Below are positions 38,931-47,538 of a DNA stretch of 64,000 bases, piece after piece. Each line of letters opens with the position of its first letter. Position 1 is the stretch's first letter. Made by a program: the position numbers and the translations under genes. The DNA is from Brenneria sp. hezel4-2-4 (GTDB taxonomy: Bacteria; Pseudomonadota; Gammaproteobacteria; Enterobacterales; Enterobacteriaceae), in the NCBI RefSeq assembly GCF_013155275.1, contig NZ_JABJXS010000007.1, positions 124,001-188,000 of the forward strand, in the 5' to 3' direction. The notes under the pieces are model-generated. The model was not told the origin of the DNA. It did not search any database and saw nothing but the letters and a program-made list of their open reading frames with translations.

Positions 38931-40386
38931 TGAGTGAGATATCCCAGCTTAACAGCGTTGTTCCCAGCGTCTGATCCAGTTCGGCCTGGGCGTTGAGATA
39001 GGCGATCAGCGCGTCGAGCCGGGCATTTTCAGCGTTGCGCAGGTCGGCCTCATAGCTCAACACCTGAAAGTTGCTGGAGCGCCCGACGGTGAGCTTATCC
39101 CGTTCGATATCCAGCTTGCGGCGCGACAGATCGCGGGCGCGTTGGGCGATTTCGAACTGGCGCCAGCGTACGCCGATACCGCGCACGGCATTGGTGACGT
39201 CGCGTTCCAACTGCTGGCGGGCCTCGGCGAGCTGTACACGCTGATTCTGCACGCTCACCCGCGCCTGCACTTCCGCCTGCCGCTGGCTCATGTCGCCGAT
39301 GGGAATTTCCACCTGCACGCCGACATAGTTTTCCCAACTGCGTGAGCCGTCCGCCGCGGCGTTGCGGTTTCGTTGCTGACTCGCCCCGCCCACCAGGGAC
39401 ACATCCCACAACCGTTCGTTACGCGCCACCGCCAGATTGATATCCGCCTGTTCGCCGGCGATCAACTGCGTGAGGTAGGTGGGCTGCATGGCTTCGGCCT
39501 GTTTCAGCGCCTCGGCGGGGCTGACGCTGACTCGGCTGACCTGTAGCTTTTCGGCGGCGCGGATCGGCGTGCGTAAATCCAGCGCCAGCAGTTGCAGCAG
39601 TTCCAGGCGGCTGCTGTCGAGCTGGTTGTGCGCGTCTTCGTAAGACAGTTCCTGCGTCGCCACGTCCGCTTCGGTCTGCACAATGTCAAACTCCGCCATT
39701 CGCCCGGCAGCGATCAGCGAACGGTTTACGGCCAGCAACTGACGCGAGCGCGTCAGCGCATCGTTGGCAATTTGCAACTGCTCTTGCGCGCGCAGCAGTT
39801 CCCGGTAGGCGACAATAATCTGCGTAATGGTCTGGGCGACGGTGGCTTTCAGCATCAGGCTGTTGGCTTGTTCGGTCAGCCGGGCCAGCCGCACCGGCGC
39901 GGTGGCGGCTTCACGGCCCGCGCCGCGCAGCAGCGGCTGAATAACGGTGATGCTGGCCCCGTCGTTGCGGTCGTTTCCGGCATCGTCGGCCTGCGTGGTT
40001 CGATGCGTCCAGGCCAGGCTGAACTGGGTACCGTAGGGCGTCAGCAGCGTGGTGGTGGGGGCAATGTCGCGCTGGCGGTAGCGGTCGTCATGATTTCGCG
40101 CCGCCAGATAACTGCCGCTTAGCACCAGTTTGGGCGTGAATCGGTCTTCGGCCACCAGCAGATCGAATTTCTGCGCTACGCGATCCAGATAGGCGCTGCG
40201 GATAACGCGGTTGTCGCGCAGGCTGAGGTAGATAGCGTCGCTCAACGTCAGATCAATGATTTGCGCATTGAGCCGCGCAGCGCTGGCTCCCGGACGGGGG
40301 GGGTGGGACGGCAACAGACGATCGGTCAGCGCGGCCGAAGCATTCAGGCTGATAAGCAATAGGACGGAAGTAAAGGCTCTAATCAT
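38923..40386 (-). CDS. TolC-family outer membrane efflux protein
   Basis: Outer-membrane exit duct of a type I or MacAB-like exporter, 487 residues. A signal peptide of about 18 residues (RAFTSVLLLISLNASA) precedes two tandem OEP repeats rich in long alpha helices (for example LLRAQEQLQIANDALTRSRQ and EARQQLERDVTNAV). It overlaps both neighbours by 8 nt, so it is translated as part of the exporter cassette. A dedicated outer-membrane partner suggests this exporter does not rely on housekeeping TolC. Confidence 0.88.
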   Translation of the reverse strand: MIRAFTSVLLLISLNASAALTDRLLPSHPPRPGASAARLNAQIIDLTLSDAIYLSLRDNRVIRSAYLDRVAQKFDLLVAEDRFTPKLVLSGSYLAARNHDDRYRQRDIAPTTTLLTPYGTQFSLAWTHRTTQADDAGNDRNDGASITVIQPLLRGAGREAATAPVRLARLTEQANSLMLKATVAQTITQIIVAYRELLRAQEQLQIANDALTRSRQLLAVNRSLIAAGRMAEFDIVQTEADVATQELSYEDAHNQLDSSRLELLQLLALDLRTPIRAAEKLQVSRVSVSPAEALKQAEAMQPTYLTQLIAGEQADINLAVARNERLWDVSLVGGASQQRNRNAAADGSRSWENYVGVQVEIPIGDMSQRQAEVQARVSVQNQRVQLAEARQQLERDVTNAVRGIGVRWRQFEIAQRARDLSRRKLDIERDKLTVGRSSNFQVLSYEADLRNAENARLDALIAYLNAQAELDQTLGTTLLSWDISLND

Positions 40387-41570
40387 CGCGCAGCGCCCTT
40401 ACCGGTTCGAGCCGGGCCGCCGTCAGGGCCGGATACAGGCCGAAGAACAATCCGACCAGCAGCGAACTGATGATCCCCAGCGGCAACGACAGCGGCGACA
40501 GGGAAAAGGCCCAGCCGGACAGTTTTACGAACAGCCAGGCGGCGGCCAGACCGAAAACAGACCCGGCCAACGCCCCGGCCACTGCCAGCACGACCGCTTC
40601 CAGTAGAAATTGGCGGCCAATATCCTGTGGGCGTGCCCCCAACGCCATGCGCACGCCGATTTCACGCCGCCGTTCGGACACATTCATCACCATGACGTTC
40701 ATCACGCCCACGCCGCCCACCAGTAGCGCGATCCCGCCCAGCCCAGCCAGCAGCCAGGTGAAGGTGCGCGACTGGCGCGCCATCCCCTCCAACAGTTGCT
40801 GCGGGATCTGAACCGTTACCTCGCGGCCTGGAGCAAGCGATGAGAGGTAGTTGCGCAGCGCGGCGGCCTGCTGCGGCAGCGTGGCGCCATCGCGGGCTCG
40901 CGCCACTACGGTACCAATTTCCGGGGAGGGAACCAGACGACGGATTCCCTCGACGGGCAGCAGAATAGCCTCGTCCACTGGCACCGGGATCAGGGGATTT
41001 TGCCCTCGTTCCTGCAAAACACCCACCACCTCGAACAGATAGCCGCCGATCTGTATCCGGCTGCGGAGTGACGCGCCCAGTTCAATGGCGGCTTTCGCGC
41101 CCAGCACCGCATAGGTGCTCTGGCGATCGTAACGGGTGAGGAAACGGCCTTGCGTCATGCGTAGCTCCATCGCCAGAGCCAGCTCGGCGCTGGTGCCGAC
41201 CACAATAGTACTGAAATTTCGACCGTTCAGGCGGGCGTCGGTTGAGGTCAGGATAAGCGGAGCAGCGTAGTGGATACCGGGTAAGGCGCGGGTCAGTGCC
41301 AATGTATCCAGTGTGACGGGCGCGCGGCGCTGACCGCCCGATTCTGCTGCGGAAAAGCTTGCAACCAGCATATCGCTGCCCATGTCTTTAAATGTACTGA
41401 TGGCGTCTGCCGCCGCATTGTGACCGATGTTCAGCAGTGCGACCATCGACGCGCAGCCGACAGCGATACCCAGCAGGGCCAGTAGCGCCCGACGTCCCAA
41501 CTGTCGCAGGCTATCCAGCGGTTCGGTCAGGGTGTGGCGCAGCGAAGGGCCGTAGGGGCAATGGGAAGTA

Positions 41571-41578
<8 letters not shown>
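40379..41578 (-). CDS. MacB-type ABC transporter permease (FtsX domain)
   Basis: Inner-membrane subunit of a mechanotransmission-type ABC exporter, 399 residues. One N-terminal membrane segment (about residues 33-52) is followed by a periplasmic MacB_PCD-like domain (about 55-270) and three C-terminal membrane segments forming the FtsX domain. Typical landmarks are MNVSERRREIGVRMALGA and the final PALTAARLEPVRALR. Unlike canonical MacB, the ATPase is a separate gene. The frame is open from 41602, but ATG 41578 has AGGAAG upstream and overlaps the ATPase stop by 8 nt. Confidence 0.9.
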
Positions 41579-42266
<688 letters not shown>

Positions 42267-42299
42267 TCCCCCAGCATTGCGGGCAGGGACGATAACGGA

Positions 42300-43103
42300 T
42301 TATTTTTTATTGTCATTGGCAAGCAGGGTGAAAAGGCTCATCGGAACGAGATGGGAATTTTTCTCCTGTAGCTCGTTTTTCCAGTTATTCAGCGTACTAA
42401 ACAGGGAGGTGCTATTTGTTGTAAGCGATGAAGAATCTGACGCAATTACCGACTGCAATCGTGCTTCATAACCTGTCGGATATTGTGCCTGTTCTATTGC
42501 AGGTAGCGACTGATAATGTTCTAGAATATCAGAGAGTGATTTGGTGATTTTCCCAGTTCGGTTATATTCCGCTTCCATTTTTGCCACGATTTTCTCACGC
42601 CATGCTTGTTCCTGATCATATGATTCCGACCAGGCCGCCCGACGTTCATTGACGGTGAAGGCACCACTGTCATCATAGGTGATCAGGGCGAGTTGTTCCC
42701 GCGACATTCCTTTGAAGGGATTGCTTGCTTTACCGTTTAAATAATCAGTGGCCTGTTTTGCCCTAGCCAGCAAATCTGGGTCAGTTGTATCGGGAATTTC
42801 GGCGTCATAAATTTTTTTATACGAATCGGTATAATAATTCGCGTCGGTGATCTCTTTAAGAATTGACTCGGCTTTGGTCTTGAGTTCGCTGCGGCTAAGA
42901 CTGGCGTCGCGTTTTTCTGCTCGAGTAGCTGCATCACTTAATTGCTGGGCGAAAGACGACACCTTAGTGGATGTTGTATTGGTGGATTTATTTTGTTCAC
43001 TCTGTACGGAATCGCTGCTCACTTGATTTTTAATTGCTGAACTCGATGTATTACTTATTTCGTTAGTTAACGTGGTTATTGAAAATTTATTGATGCTGAC
43101 CAT
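42300..43103 (-). CDS. Unrecognised 267-residue protein of the exporter operon
   Basis: No function recognised. The N-terminal 55 residues are Ser/Thr/Asn-rich and low-complexity, with no signal peptide. The centre is charged and probably helical (AQQLSDAATRAEKRDASLSR), and a conserved-looking block follows (SREQLALITYDDSGAFTVNE, then RRAAWSESYDQEQAW and LPAIEQAQYPTGYEARL). There are no cysteines. I have an impression of similar proteins in Pseudomonas, unverified. ATG 43103 is chosen because GGAG lies 6 nt upstream; ATG 43115 is also in frame. It lies directly upstream of the ABC ATPase, so it may be an exported substrate or an accessory factor. Confidence 0.75.
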   Translation of the reverse strand: MVSINKFSITTLTNEISNTSSSAIKNQVSSDSVQSEQNKSTNTTSTKVSSFAQQLSDAATRAEKRDASLSRSELKTKAESILKEITDANYYTDSYKKIYDAEIPDTTDPDLLARAKQATDYLNGKASNPFKGMSREQLALITYDDSGAFTVNERRAAWSESYDQEQAWREKIVAKMEAEYNRTGKITKSLSDILEHYQSLPAIEQAQYPTGYEARLQSVIASDSSSLTTNSTSLFSTLNNWKNELQEKNSHLVPMSLFTLLANDNKK

Positions 43104-43186
43104 AAACTTCTCCATTCGTTATAGTGTCGCCTGATTGAATTGAAAATAAATTAAATCGACACCACAATACATTTTAATAACAGTAC

Positions 43187-43212
43187 CCATCGCCACCTGT
43201 TGGTGACAATGG
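43187..43212 (-). terminator. Hairpin between the two unknown genes of the exporter operon
   Basis: CCATCGCCACC pairs with GGTGACAATGG (two mismatches) around TGTT, just after the stop of the 153-residue secreted protein. There is no clean T run, so it could be an mRNA-stabilising or attenuating element. Confidence 0.45.
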
Positions 43213-43232
43213 GGCTATCCATTTCTGGATAA

Positions 43233-43694
43233 TTACTTCATGGTAAATTCAACCGCCCATGCGCCAGTTATACTGGTTGACGTGATGGTGGCTTTACAAG
43301 TAGCCCCACCGCTTGCTGTCGCCGTTTTGTTCCATTTTGGTACTTTGGGAATTGTGCCGCTAAACAATCCCCCCGGAATAACTTCATTTACAAACGTCGT
43401 ACCAAAAACGCAGGTTTTTTTGCCAATGGTGTAGCGAACTACTGCGGCATTTGCGTCAGACGTAATGAGGTTTTGCACAATATATTTATCGGTTCCTTTT
43501 GCTACAACAGAAGTTTCCGGCGCAGGTTTCGCTAGTACGCTTGTGCTAACTTCGTTAGTTGTCACTGGGGAATATTTTGCCGGTGCGGTTCCGAGGTTTT
43601 TAAATGTAATAGTTACCGGCCCAGCATAAGCCGCGCCAGCAGTAAACAATGACGCAACTGTAATCGTAGCCAGAATACTTTTTTTAATTCGCAT
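43233..43694 (-). CDS. Unrecognised secreted 153-residue protein with two cysteines
   Basis: A clear Sec signal peptide, MRIKKSILATITVASLFTAG followed by AAYA, predicts a mature protein of about 129 residues in the periplasm or outside the cell. The mature part is Thr/Val/Ala-rich with alternating hydrophobics (PVTITFKNLGT, VVRYTIGKKTCVFGTTFVN), suggesting a beta-sandwich. Two cysteines (KKTCVF and GATCKAT) could form a disulfide. ATG 43694 has GGAGAT upstream; longer in-frame starts to 43763 lack a signal sequence. It sits in the operon with a tripartite exporter. Function unknown. Confidence 0.8.
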   Translation of the reverse strand: MRIKKSILATITVASLFTAGAAYAGPVTITFKNLGTAPAKYSPVTTNEVSTSVLAKPAPETSVVAKGTDKYIVQNLITSDANAAVVRYTIGKKTCVFGTTFVNEVIPGGLFSGTIPKVPKWNKTATASGGATCKATITSTSITGAWAVEFTMK

Positions 43695-43794
43695 ATCACA
43701 TATCTCCATATATTGATTTTTCACACATTTAATAACAAACACATCTTGCCCGATATGCGGCACGGCTTCTTTACTATGCCGCCATCCATCCCTG

Positions 43795-44139
43795 CTACTG
43801 TTTATTCAGCCGTTCCAATAGATTCGTTATCCTCTGCTGTTGAACTTGATCGTACAGCTCGGACGGCATCTCGCGGTCATCGTTGGTGAGTAAGTTGACT
43901 GAGGACATGGCTATCGTAGTTTCCGTCAACTGCGTTATAACTGGAGGGTTAGCATTTGCATCACGAAACAGGCGGGACATCATAAGTTCCTCGCCACTAA
44001 GGCTAAACAGCCCGGAAGTTGACAACGATTTGTCTGACAAGCCATTCGCCAGTGAAGCCTGTGATTGCACCGTCTTTGAAGTGTTGCTTGGCGTATTTTG
44101 CACCTGAATATAGGCCGTCGTGGCTGTGTTGATTTCCAT
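43795..44139 (-). CDS. Unrecognised 114-residue first gene of the exporter operon
   Basis: No family recognised. Polar and Ser/Thr/Gln/Asn-rich, with no cysteine, no signal peptide and no membrane segment. The N-terminus (MEINTATTAYIQVQNTPSNT) resembles in style the low-complexity start of the 267-residue product. The C-terminal third is helical and charged (DQVQQQRITNLLERLNKQ). AAGGATTGGGAT precedes the start. It lies about 100 bp upstream of the secreted-protein gene on the same strand. It could be a secreted substrate or regulator; nothing visible decides. Confidence 0.65.
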   Translation of the reverse strand: MEINTATTAYIQVQNTPSNTSKTVQSQASLANGLSDKSLSTSGLFSLSGEELMMSRLFRDANANPPVITQLTETTIAMSSVNLLTNDDREMPSELYDQVQQQRITNLLERLNKQ

Positions 44140-44519
44140 ATCCCAATCCTTGAGGTATCAATAGCGTCAGTCGATTTCATTAGAAACAGGCGGAAAAATC
44201 TGTCTGATCAAATATCGACACAATTATTTAAATCTTTACTAATTCTTTACTATTTACTGCATTAATGCTTTCACTGTATTTGCATTTTATTATTTATATA
44301 CAATGGGTTATCGTCACGCTTGCCTCTTCTGAAATTTATTTTTTTGCTCAATTTTTAAACCATCGCATGAACCACTAACAAAGTGGTACTGATCGGCCAA
44401 ACCGATCGATATGATCTTGCCGATCTATAAAAACAATTATCTTTTGATCGTTACTTCAATATAGATTCTTCCGGGATTTCTACTAACTGTATGACTTTAT
44501 TCGCTTTATCCTCAATAGG
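44140..44519. other. AT-rich leader region of the exporter operon
   Basis: About 380 bp, strikingly AT-rich compared with the flanks, with no convincing gene. It must contain the operon promoter on the minus strand. Two perfect 6-5-6 inverted repeats lie at 44371-44407. I could not pick a single clear -35/-10 pair. Confidence 0.45.
44371..44407. promoter_or_regulatory. Two adjacent 6-5-6 inverted repeats, possible operators
   Basis: ACCACT-AACAA-AGTGGT (44371-44387) and GATCGG-CCAAA-CCGATC (44391-44407) are both perfect inverted repeats with 5-nt centres, and their centres are 20 bp apart (about two helical turns). The geometry suits dimeric repressors or activators. The two sequences differ, so they may bind different proteins. 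Confidence 0.4.
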
Positions 44520-44675
44520 ATGGGTGAAGTACTTTTTCCTGTTCGTCAAGGAAATGGCACCCGGCAGGCTATCATGGCGGAGTATTACCGGCAGGTGCTG
44601 GAAACCGCTCGCGCAAAAGACGCCGGGATGGCGGCGGCGCTGGAACTCTCGAGGTTGATGGGATTACGCTCATGA
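44520..44675 (+). CDS. 51-codon ORF, possible phage terminase small-subunit remnant
   Basis: ATG 44520 to TGA 44675. The product reads as real protein: an N-terminal VRQGNGTRQAIMAEYYRQVL and a helical C-terminal RAKDAGMAAALELSRLMGL. The latter resembles the C-terminal helix repeat of phage terminase small subunits, where Ala-Ala-Leu-x-Leu and a final hydrophobic GL motif are common. That resemblance is weak and from memory. Composition is more GC-rich than the region immediately left. It could be a leftover of a prophage or island integrated beside the tRNA genes. Confidence 0.35.
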   Translation: MGEVLFPVRQGNGTRQAIMAEYYRQVLETARAKDAGMAAALELSRLMGLRS

Positions 44676-44746
44676 CAGTGATGGAGTGGTGCAATATTCT
44701 GTTTTCTTACTTCTCCGGACTCTATAAAGGTATCCCAAGAAGATGA

Positions 44747-44766
44747 ATTGGTGGGTCGTGCAGGAT
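44747..44766 (-). repeat. Duplicate of the tRNA-Lys 3' end, possible attachment-site remnant
   Basis: The 20 bp at 44747-44766 are identical to 44920-44939, which encode the 3' end of the tRNA-Lys gene including CCA. Duplication of a tRNA 3' end is the usual scar of tRNA-targeted integration. A decayed extra tRNA-Lys gene is the main alternative. No integrase gene is visible between or beside the copies. Confidence 0.5.
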
Positions 44767-44771
44767 GACTC

Positions 44772-44852
44772 GGCCTTTGGCCTCGCCCCTTCGGGGTCAA
44801 CGCTGACGCGTTGTTGTCTCGCTTCGCTCGGCTCGAACCTGAACGCAGGTTC
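44772..44852. repeat. Hairpin-dense segment downstream of the tRNA operon
   Basis: Short perfect stems follow each other: GGCC-TTT-GGCC (44772-44782), CCCC-TTC-GGGG (44786-44796) and GAACCTG-AACG-CAGGTTC (44835-44852). The segment is non-coding and lies just past the tRNA-Lys gene in the direction of tRNA transcription. It may act in termination or 3' processing of the tRNA precursor. Confidence 0.5.
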
Positions 44853-44921
44853 TCACCCGCACGACTCGTGCAATATAAAGATAAGTGGATTGACTTCGGA
44901 GAGGTAAAACTTTGCGGATAT

Positions 44922-44997
44922 TGGTGGGTCGTGCAGGATTCGAACCTGCGACCAATTGATTAAAAGTCAACTGCTCTACCAACTGAGCTAACGACCC
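44922..44997 (-). tRNA. tRNA-Lys (TTT)
   Basis: Minus-strand 76-nt cloverleaf starting GGGTCGTTAGCTCAGTTGG, with anticodon loop ACTTTTAA (anticodon TTT), the T-loop GGTTCGAATCC and encoded CCA (44922-44924). It is the last gene of the four-tRNA operon, matching lysV in the E. coli valU-valX-valY-lysV cluster next to gltX. Confidence 0.97.
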
Positions 44998-45004
44998 GCA
45001 GAAG

Positions 45005-45080
45005 TGGTGGGTGATGACGGGATCGAACCGCCGACCCCCTCCTTGTAAGGGAGGTGCTCTCCCAGCTGAGCTAATCACCC
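45005..45080 (-). tRNA. tRNA-Val (TAC), copy 1
   Basis: Minus-strand tRNA starting GGGTGATTAGCTCAGCTGGG with anticodon loop CTTACAA (anticodon TAC), T-loop GGTTCGATCCC and encoded CCA. Only 7 bp from tRNA-Lys. Identical to the other two copies. Confidence 0.97.
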
Positions 45081-45124
45081 ACTTATGTACTTCACTTGCT
45101 ATAAGAAGATCGCTGGTATGAGAT

Positions 45125-45200
45125 TGGTGGGTGATGACGGGATCGAACCGCCGACCCCCTCCTTGTAAGGGAGGTGCTCTCCCAGCTGAGCTAATCACCC
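45125..45200 (-). tRNA. tRNA-Val (TAC), copy 2
   Basis: Identical in sequence to the copies at 45005 and 45244, separated from them by spacers of about 44 bp. Encoded CCA at 45125-45127. Confidence 0.97.
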
Positions 45201-45243
45201 AATCTCACTTCTTCTTACTTACACAACGCGGCACTCGAAAGAG

Positions 45244-45319
45244 TGGTGGGTGATGACGGGATCGAACCGCCGACCCCCTCCTTGTAAGGGAGGTGCTCTC
45301 CCAGCTGAGCTAATCACCC
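45244..45319 (-). tRNA. tRNA-Val (TAC), copy 3
   Basis: First gene of the val-val-val-lys operon, 17 bp downstream of the promoter -10 element. Encoded CCA at 45244-45246. Confidence 0.97.
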
Positions 45320-45336
45320 TCGCTGTGTGGAGTCGC

Positions 45337-45364
45337 ATTATAGGGATAGTTGAAAGTGAGTCAA
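45337..45364 (-). promoter_or_regulatory. Sigma-70 promoter of the tRNA-Val/Lys operon
   Basis: On the minus strand TTGACT (45364-45359), a 16-nt spacer and TATAAT (45342-45337) are followed by a GC-rich discriminator GCGACTCC. This is the pattern of stringently controlled stable-RNA promoters, a likely ppGpp/DksA target. Confidence 0.88.
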
Positions 45365-45488
45365 CGCTTTTTAAAAGTAAAATGGCCGTTCGTTGTAAAA
45401 TTAGGCAGGACGTCTTATTTCTGGTCGTTACCGATGCTTCCTTATTCACTTCAATAAGTAATAAACCGTGCTGTGGTTCGTTACAGCG

Positions 45489-45516
45489 TTGAGGATTCGG
45501 GGCAGAATGATAGAAT
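45489..45516 (+). promoter_or_regulatory. Probable gltX promoter
   Basis: TTGAGG (45489-45494), 16-nt spacer, TAGAAT (45511-45516), about 75 nt before the gltX start codon. Confidence 0.5.
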
Positions 45517-45591
45517 GTTGTCCACTTTTGTTATTTGAACTCATGTCGGTATCCGCCGGCAGCCGTTGCGTAATAAGGCTTGTAATCCCAA

Positions 45592-47007
45592 ATGAAAATC
45601 AAAACCCGTTTCGCGCCCAGTCCAACTGGCTATCTTCACGTCGGCGGCGCCCGTACCGCACTTTATTCCTGGCTGTTTGCCCGTCATCAAAACGGCGAGT
45701 TCGTTTTGCGTATTGAAGATACCGATCTGGAGCGTTCCACACAGGATGCGATTGATGCCATCATGGATGGTATGAACTGGCTGAATCTTAATTGGGATGA
45801 AGGCCCGTATTATCAGACCAAACGCTTTGATCGTTATAATGCGGTCATTGATCAAATGGTGGAAAACGGTACGGCCTATAAGTGTTATTGCTCAAAGGAA
45901 CGTCTGGACGCGTTGCGTGAAAAACAGATGGAGAACGGCGAGAAGCCGCGTTATGACGGATGTTGCCGTGATTCCCATGAGCATCATTCCGCTGATGAAC
46001 CTCATGTGGTGCGTTTTCGCAACCCGCAGGAGGGCGCGGTTATTTTTAACGATCGCATCCGCGGCCCCATCGAGTTCAGTAACCAGGAGCTTGACGATCT
46101 GATTATCCGTCGTACCGATGGCTCGCCAACCTATAACTTTTGCGTCGTGATCGACGATTGGGATATGGAAATCACCCACGTCATCCGTGGTGAAGACCAT
46201 ATCAACAATACGCCGCGTCAAATCAACATCCTCAAAGCGTTGGGCGCTCCCGTGCCGGAATATGCCCATGTTTCCATGATCCTGGGCGACGATGGTAAAA
46301 AGCTTTCCAAGCGTCACGGCGCCGTCGGGGTGATGCAGTATCGTGATGATGGCTACCTGCCTGAAGCGCTGTTGAACTATCTGGTGCGCTTGGGGTGGTC
46401 ATATGGCGATCAGGAAATCTTCTCCGTTGACGAGATGAAAGCATTGTTCTCATTAGATGCCATCAGCAAATCCGCCAGTGCTTTTAATACCGAAAAGCTG
46501 CAATGGCTGAACCACCACTATATTAATCACCTGCCGGCGGAATATGTGGCGACGCATCTGGCGTGGCATATCGAACAGGCGGGCATTGATACCCGTACCG
46601 GCCCGCAACTGAGCGAACTGGTTACATTACTGGGCGAGCGCTGCAAAACCCTGAAAGAGATTGCGGCTTCCTGCCGTTACTTTTATGAGGATTTCGACCA
46701 GTTTGACGCTGATGCGGCGAAGAAGCATTTGCGTCCGGTTGCCCGTCAGCCATTGGAGTTGGTTCGCGCCAAGCTGGCGGCGATTACTGACTGGACGGCG
46801 GAAAACATTCATCATGCTATTCAGGGAACCGCCGATGAGCTGGGACAAGGCATGGGCAAAGTCGGTATGCCGCTGCGTGTGGCGGTGACCGGCGCCGGAC
46901 AGTCTCCCGGCGTCGATGTCACGGTACAGGCTGTCGGTCAGCAGCGATCGCTGGCGCGTATTGATAAAGCGCTGGCGTTTATCGCCGAGCGTGAAGCTCA
47001 GCAATAA
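45592..47007 (+). CDS. gltX: Glutamyl-tRNA synthetase
   Basis: Charges tRNA(Glu) with glutamate. The product is 471 residues, the same length as E. coli GltX. HIGH-type motif in [22 protein letters not shown]-type motif [11 protein letters not shown], and a zinc-binding insert [11 protein letters not shown]...CCRDSHEH. The C-terminal anticodon-binding domain is intact. It is flanked by divergent val/lys tRNAs upstream and two tRNA-Ala genes downstream, as in E. coli. Confidence 0.98.
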   Translation: MKIKTRFAPSPTGYLHVGGARTALYSWLFARHQNGEFVLRIEDTDLERSTQDAIDAIMDGMNWLNLNWDEGPYYQTKRFDRYNAVIDQMVENGTAYKCYCSKERLDALREKQMENGEKPRYDGCCRDSHEHHSADEPHVVRFRNPQEGAVIFNDRIRGPIEFSNQELDDLIIRRTDGSPTYNFCVVIDDWDMEITHVIRGEDHINNTPRQINILKALGAPVPEYAHVSMILGDDGKKLSKRHGAVGVMQYRDDGYLPEALLNYLVRLGWSYGDQEIFSVDEMKALFSLDAISKSASAFNTEKLQWLNHHYINHLPAEYVATHLAWHIEQAGIDTRTGPQLSELVTLLGERCKTLKEIAASCRYFYEDFDQFDADAAKKHLRPVARQPLELVRAKLAAITDWTAENIHHAIQGTADELGQGMGKVGMPLRVAVTGAGQSPGVDVTVQAVGQQRSLARIDKALAFIAEREAQQ

Positions 47008-47046
47008 CCGTTGTTGCTAAACCCGCGGTCATCAATAGAATCTTCG

Positions 47047-47070
47047 CCCCGGCGCCTGCCGGGGTTTTTT
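47047..47070 (+). terminator. gltX terminator
   Basis: CCCCGGC pairs with GCCGGGG around GCCT, followed by six T residues: a standard rho-independent terminator. Confidence 0.85.
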
Positions 47071-47175
47071 ATGGTAACAATACGCGGCATCCGACGCTTC
47101 TGTTGCCATTTTCATCTGAATGACGAGCGGTTTGGCGTCTTTTTCAGCGGTTAAGCGCATAAACAGATTTAGCCG

Positions 47176-47204
47176 TTGACACTGCTAATCGGGTTTCATA
47201 TTAT
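47176..47204 (+). promoter_or_regulatory. Sigma-70 promoter of the tRNA-Ala pair
   Basis: TTGACA (47176-47181), 17-nt spacer, TATTAT (47199-47204), followed by GC-rich GCGACCC. It lies 36 bp before the first tRNA-Ala gene and has the form of a stable-RNA promoter. Confidence 0.87.
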
Positions 47205-47240
47205 GCGACCCGTTCGCACGGATACTGTCTGTCACAGAAC

Positions 47241-47316
<76 letters not shown>

Positions 47317-47362
47317 AACTCCTTTGGGTTTGGTTTCCGTATTACGAACATTCCACATATGT

Positions 47363-47438
<76 letters not shown>

Positions 47439-47538
47439 AATCAAGATATCTCTTTCTGTTTATCTCCCTTTATCTAAGTCATCCCGATTTTTTGCGTGGG
47501 TAAAATTACTGCCTCCATTGGCTGAAGGCAGCGTTTGC

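Noticed and set aside
39592-40122. 176-codon plus-strand ORF opposite the TolC-like gene
   Set aside because: Antisense shadow of a well-supported operon member; Gly/Gln/Arg-rich without motifs.
44797-45198. Minus-strand ORF of 133 codons with a repeated peptide (VISSAGRAPPLQGGG twice)
   Set aside because: It is a translation of the tRNA-Val and tRNA-Lys genes; the repetition comes from identical tRNA copies.
45005-45319. Three identical units of about 76 bp separated by about 44 bp, superficially CRISPR-like
   Set aside because: Each unit folds as a complete tRNA-Val cloverleaf; the arrangement is a tRNA operon.
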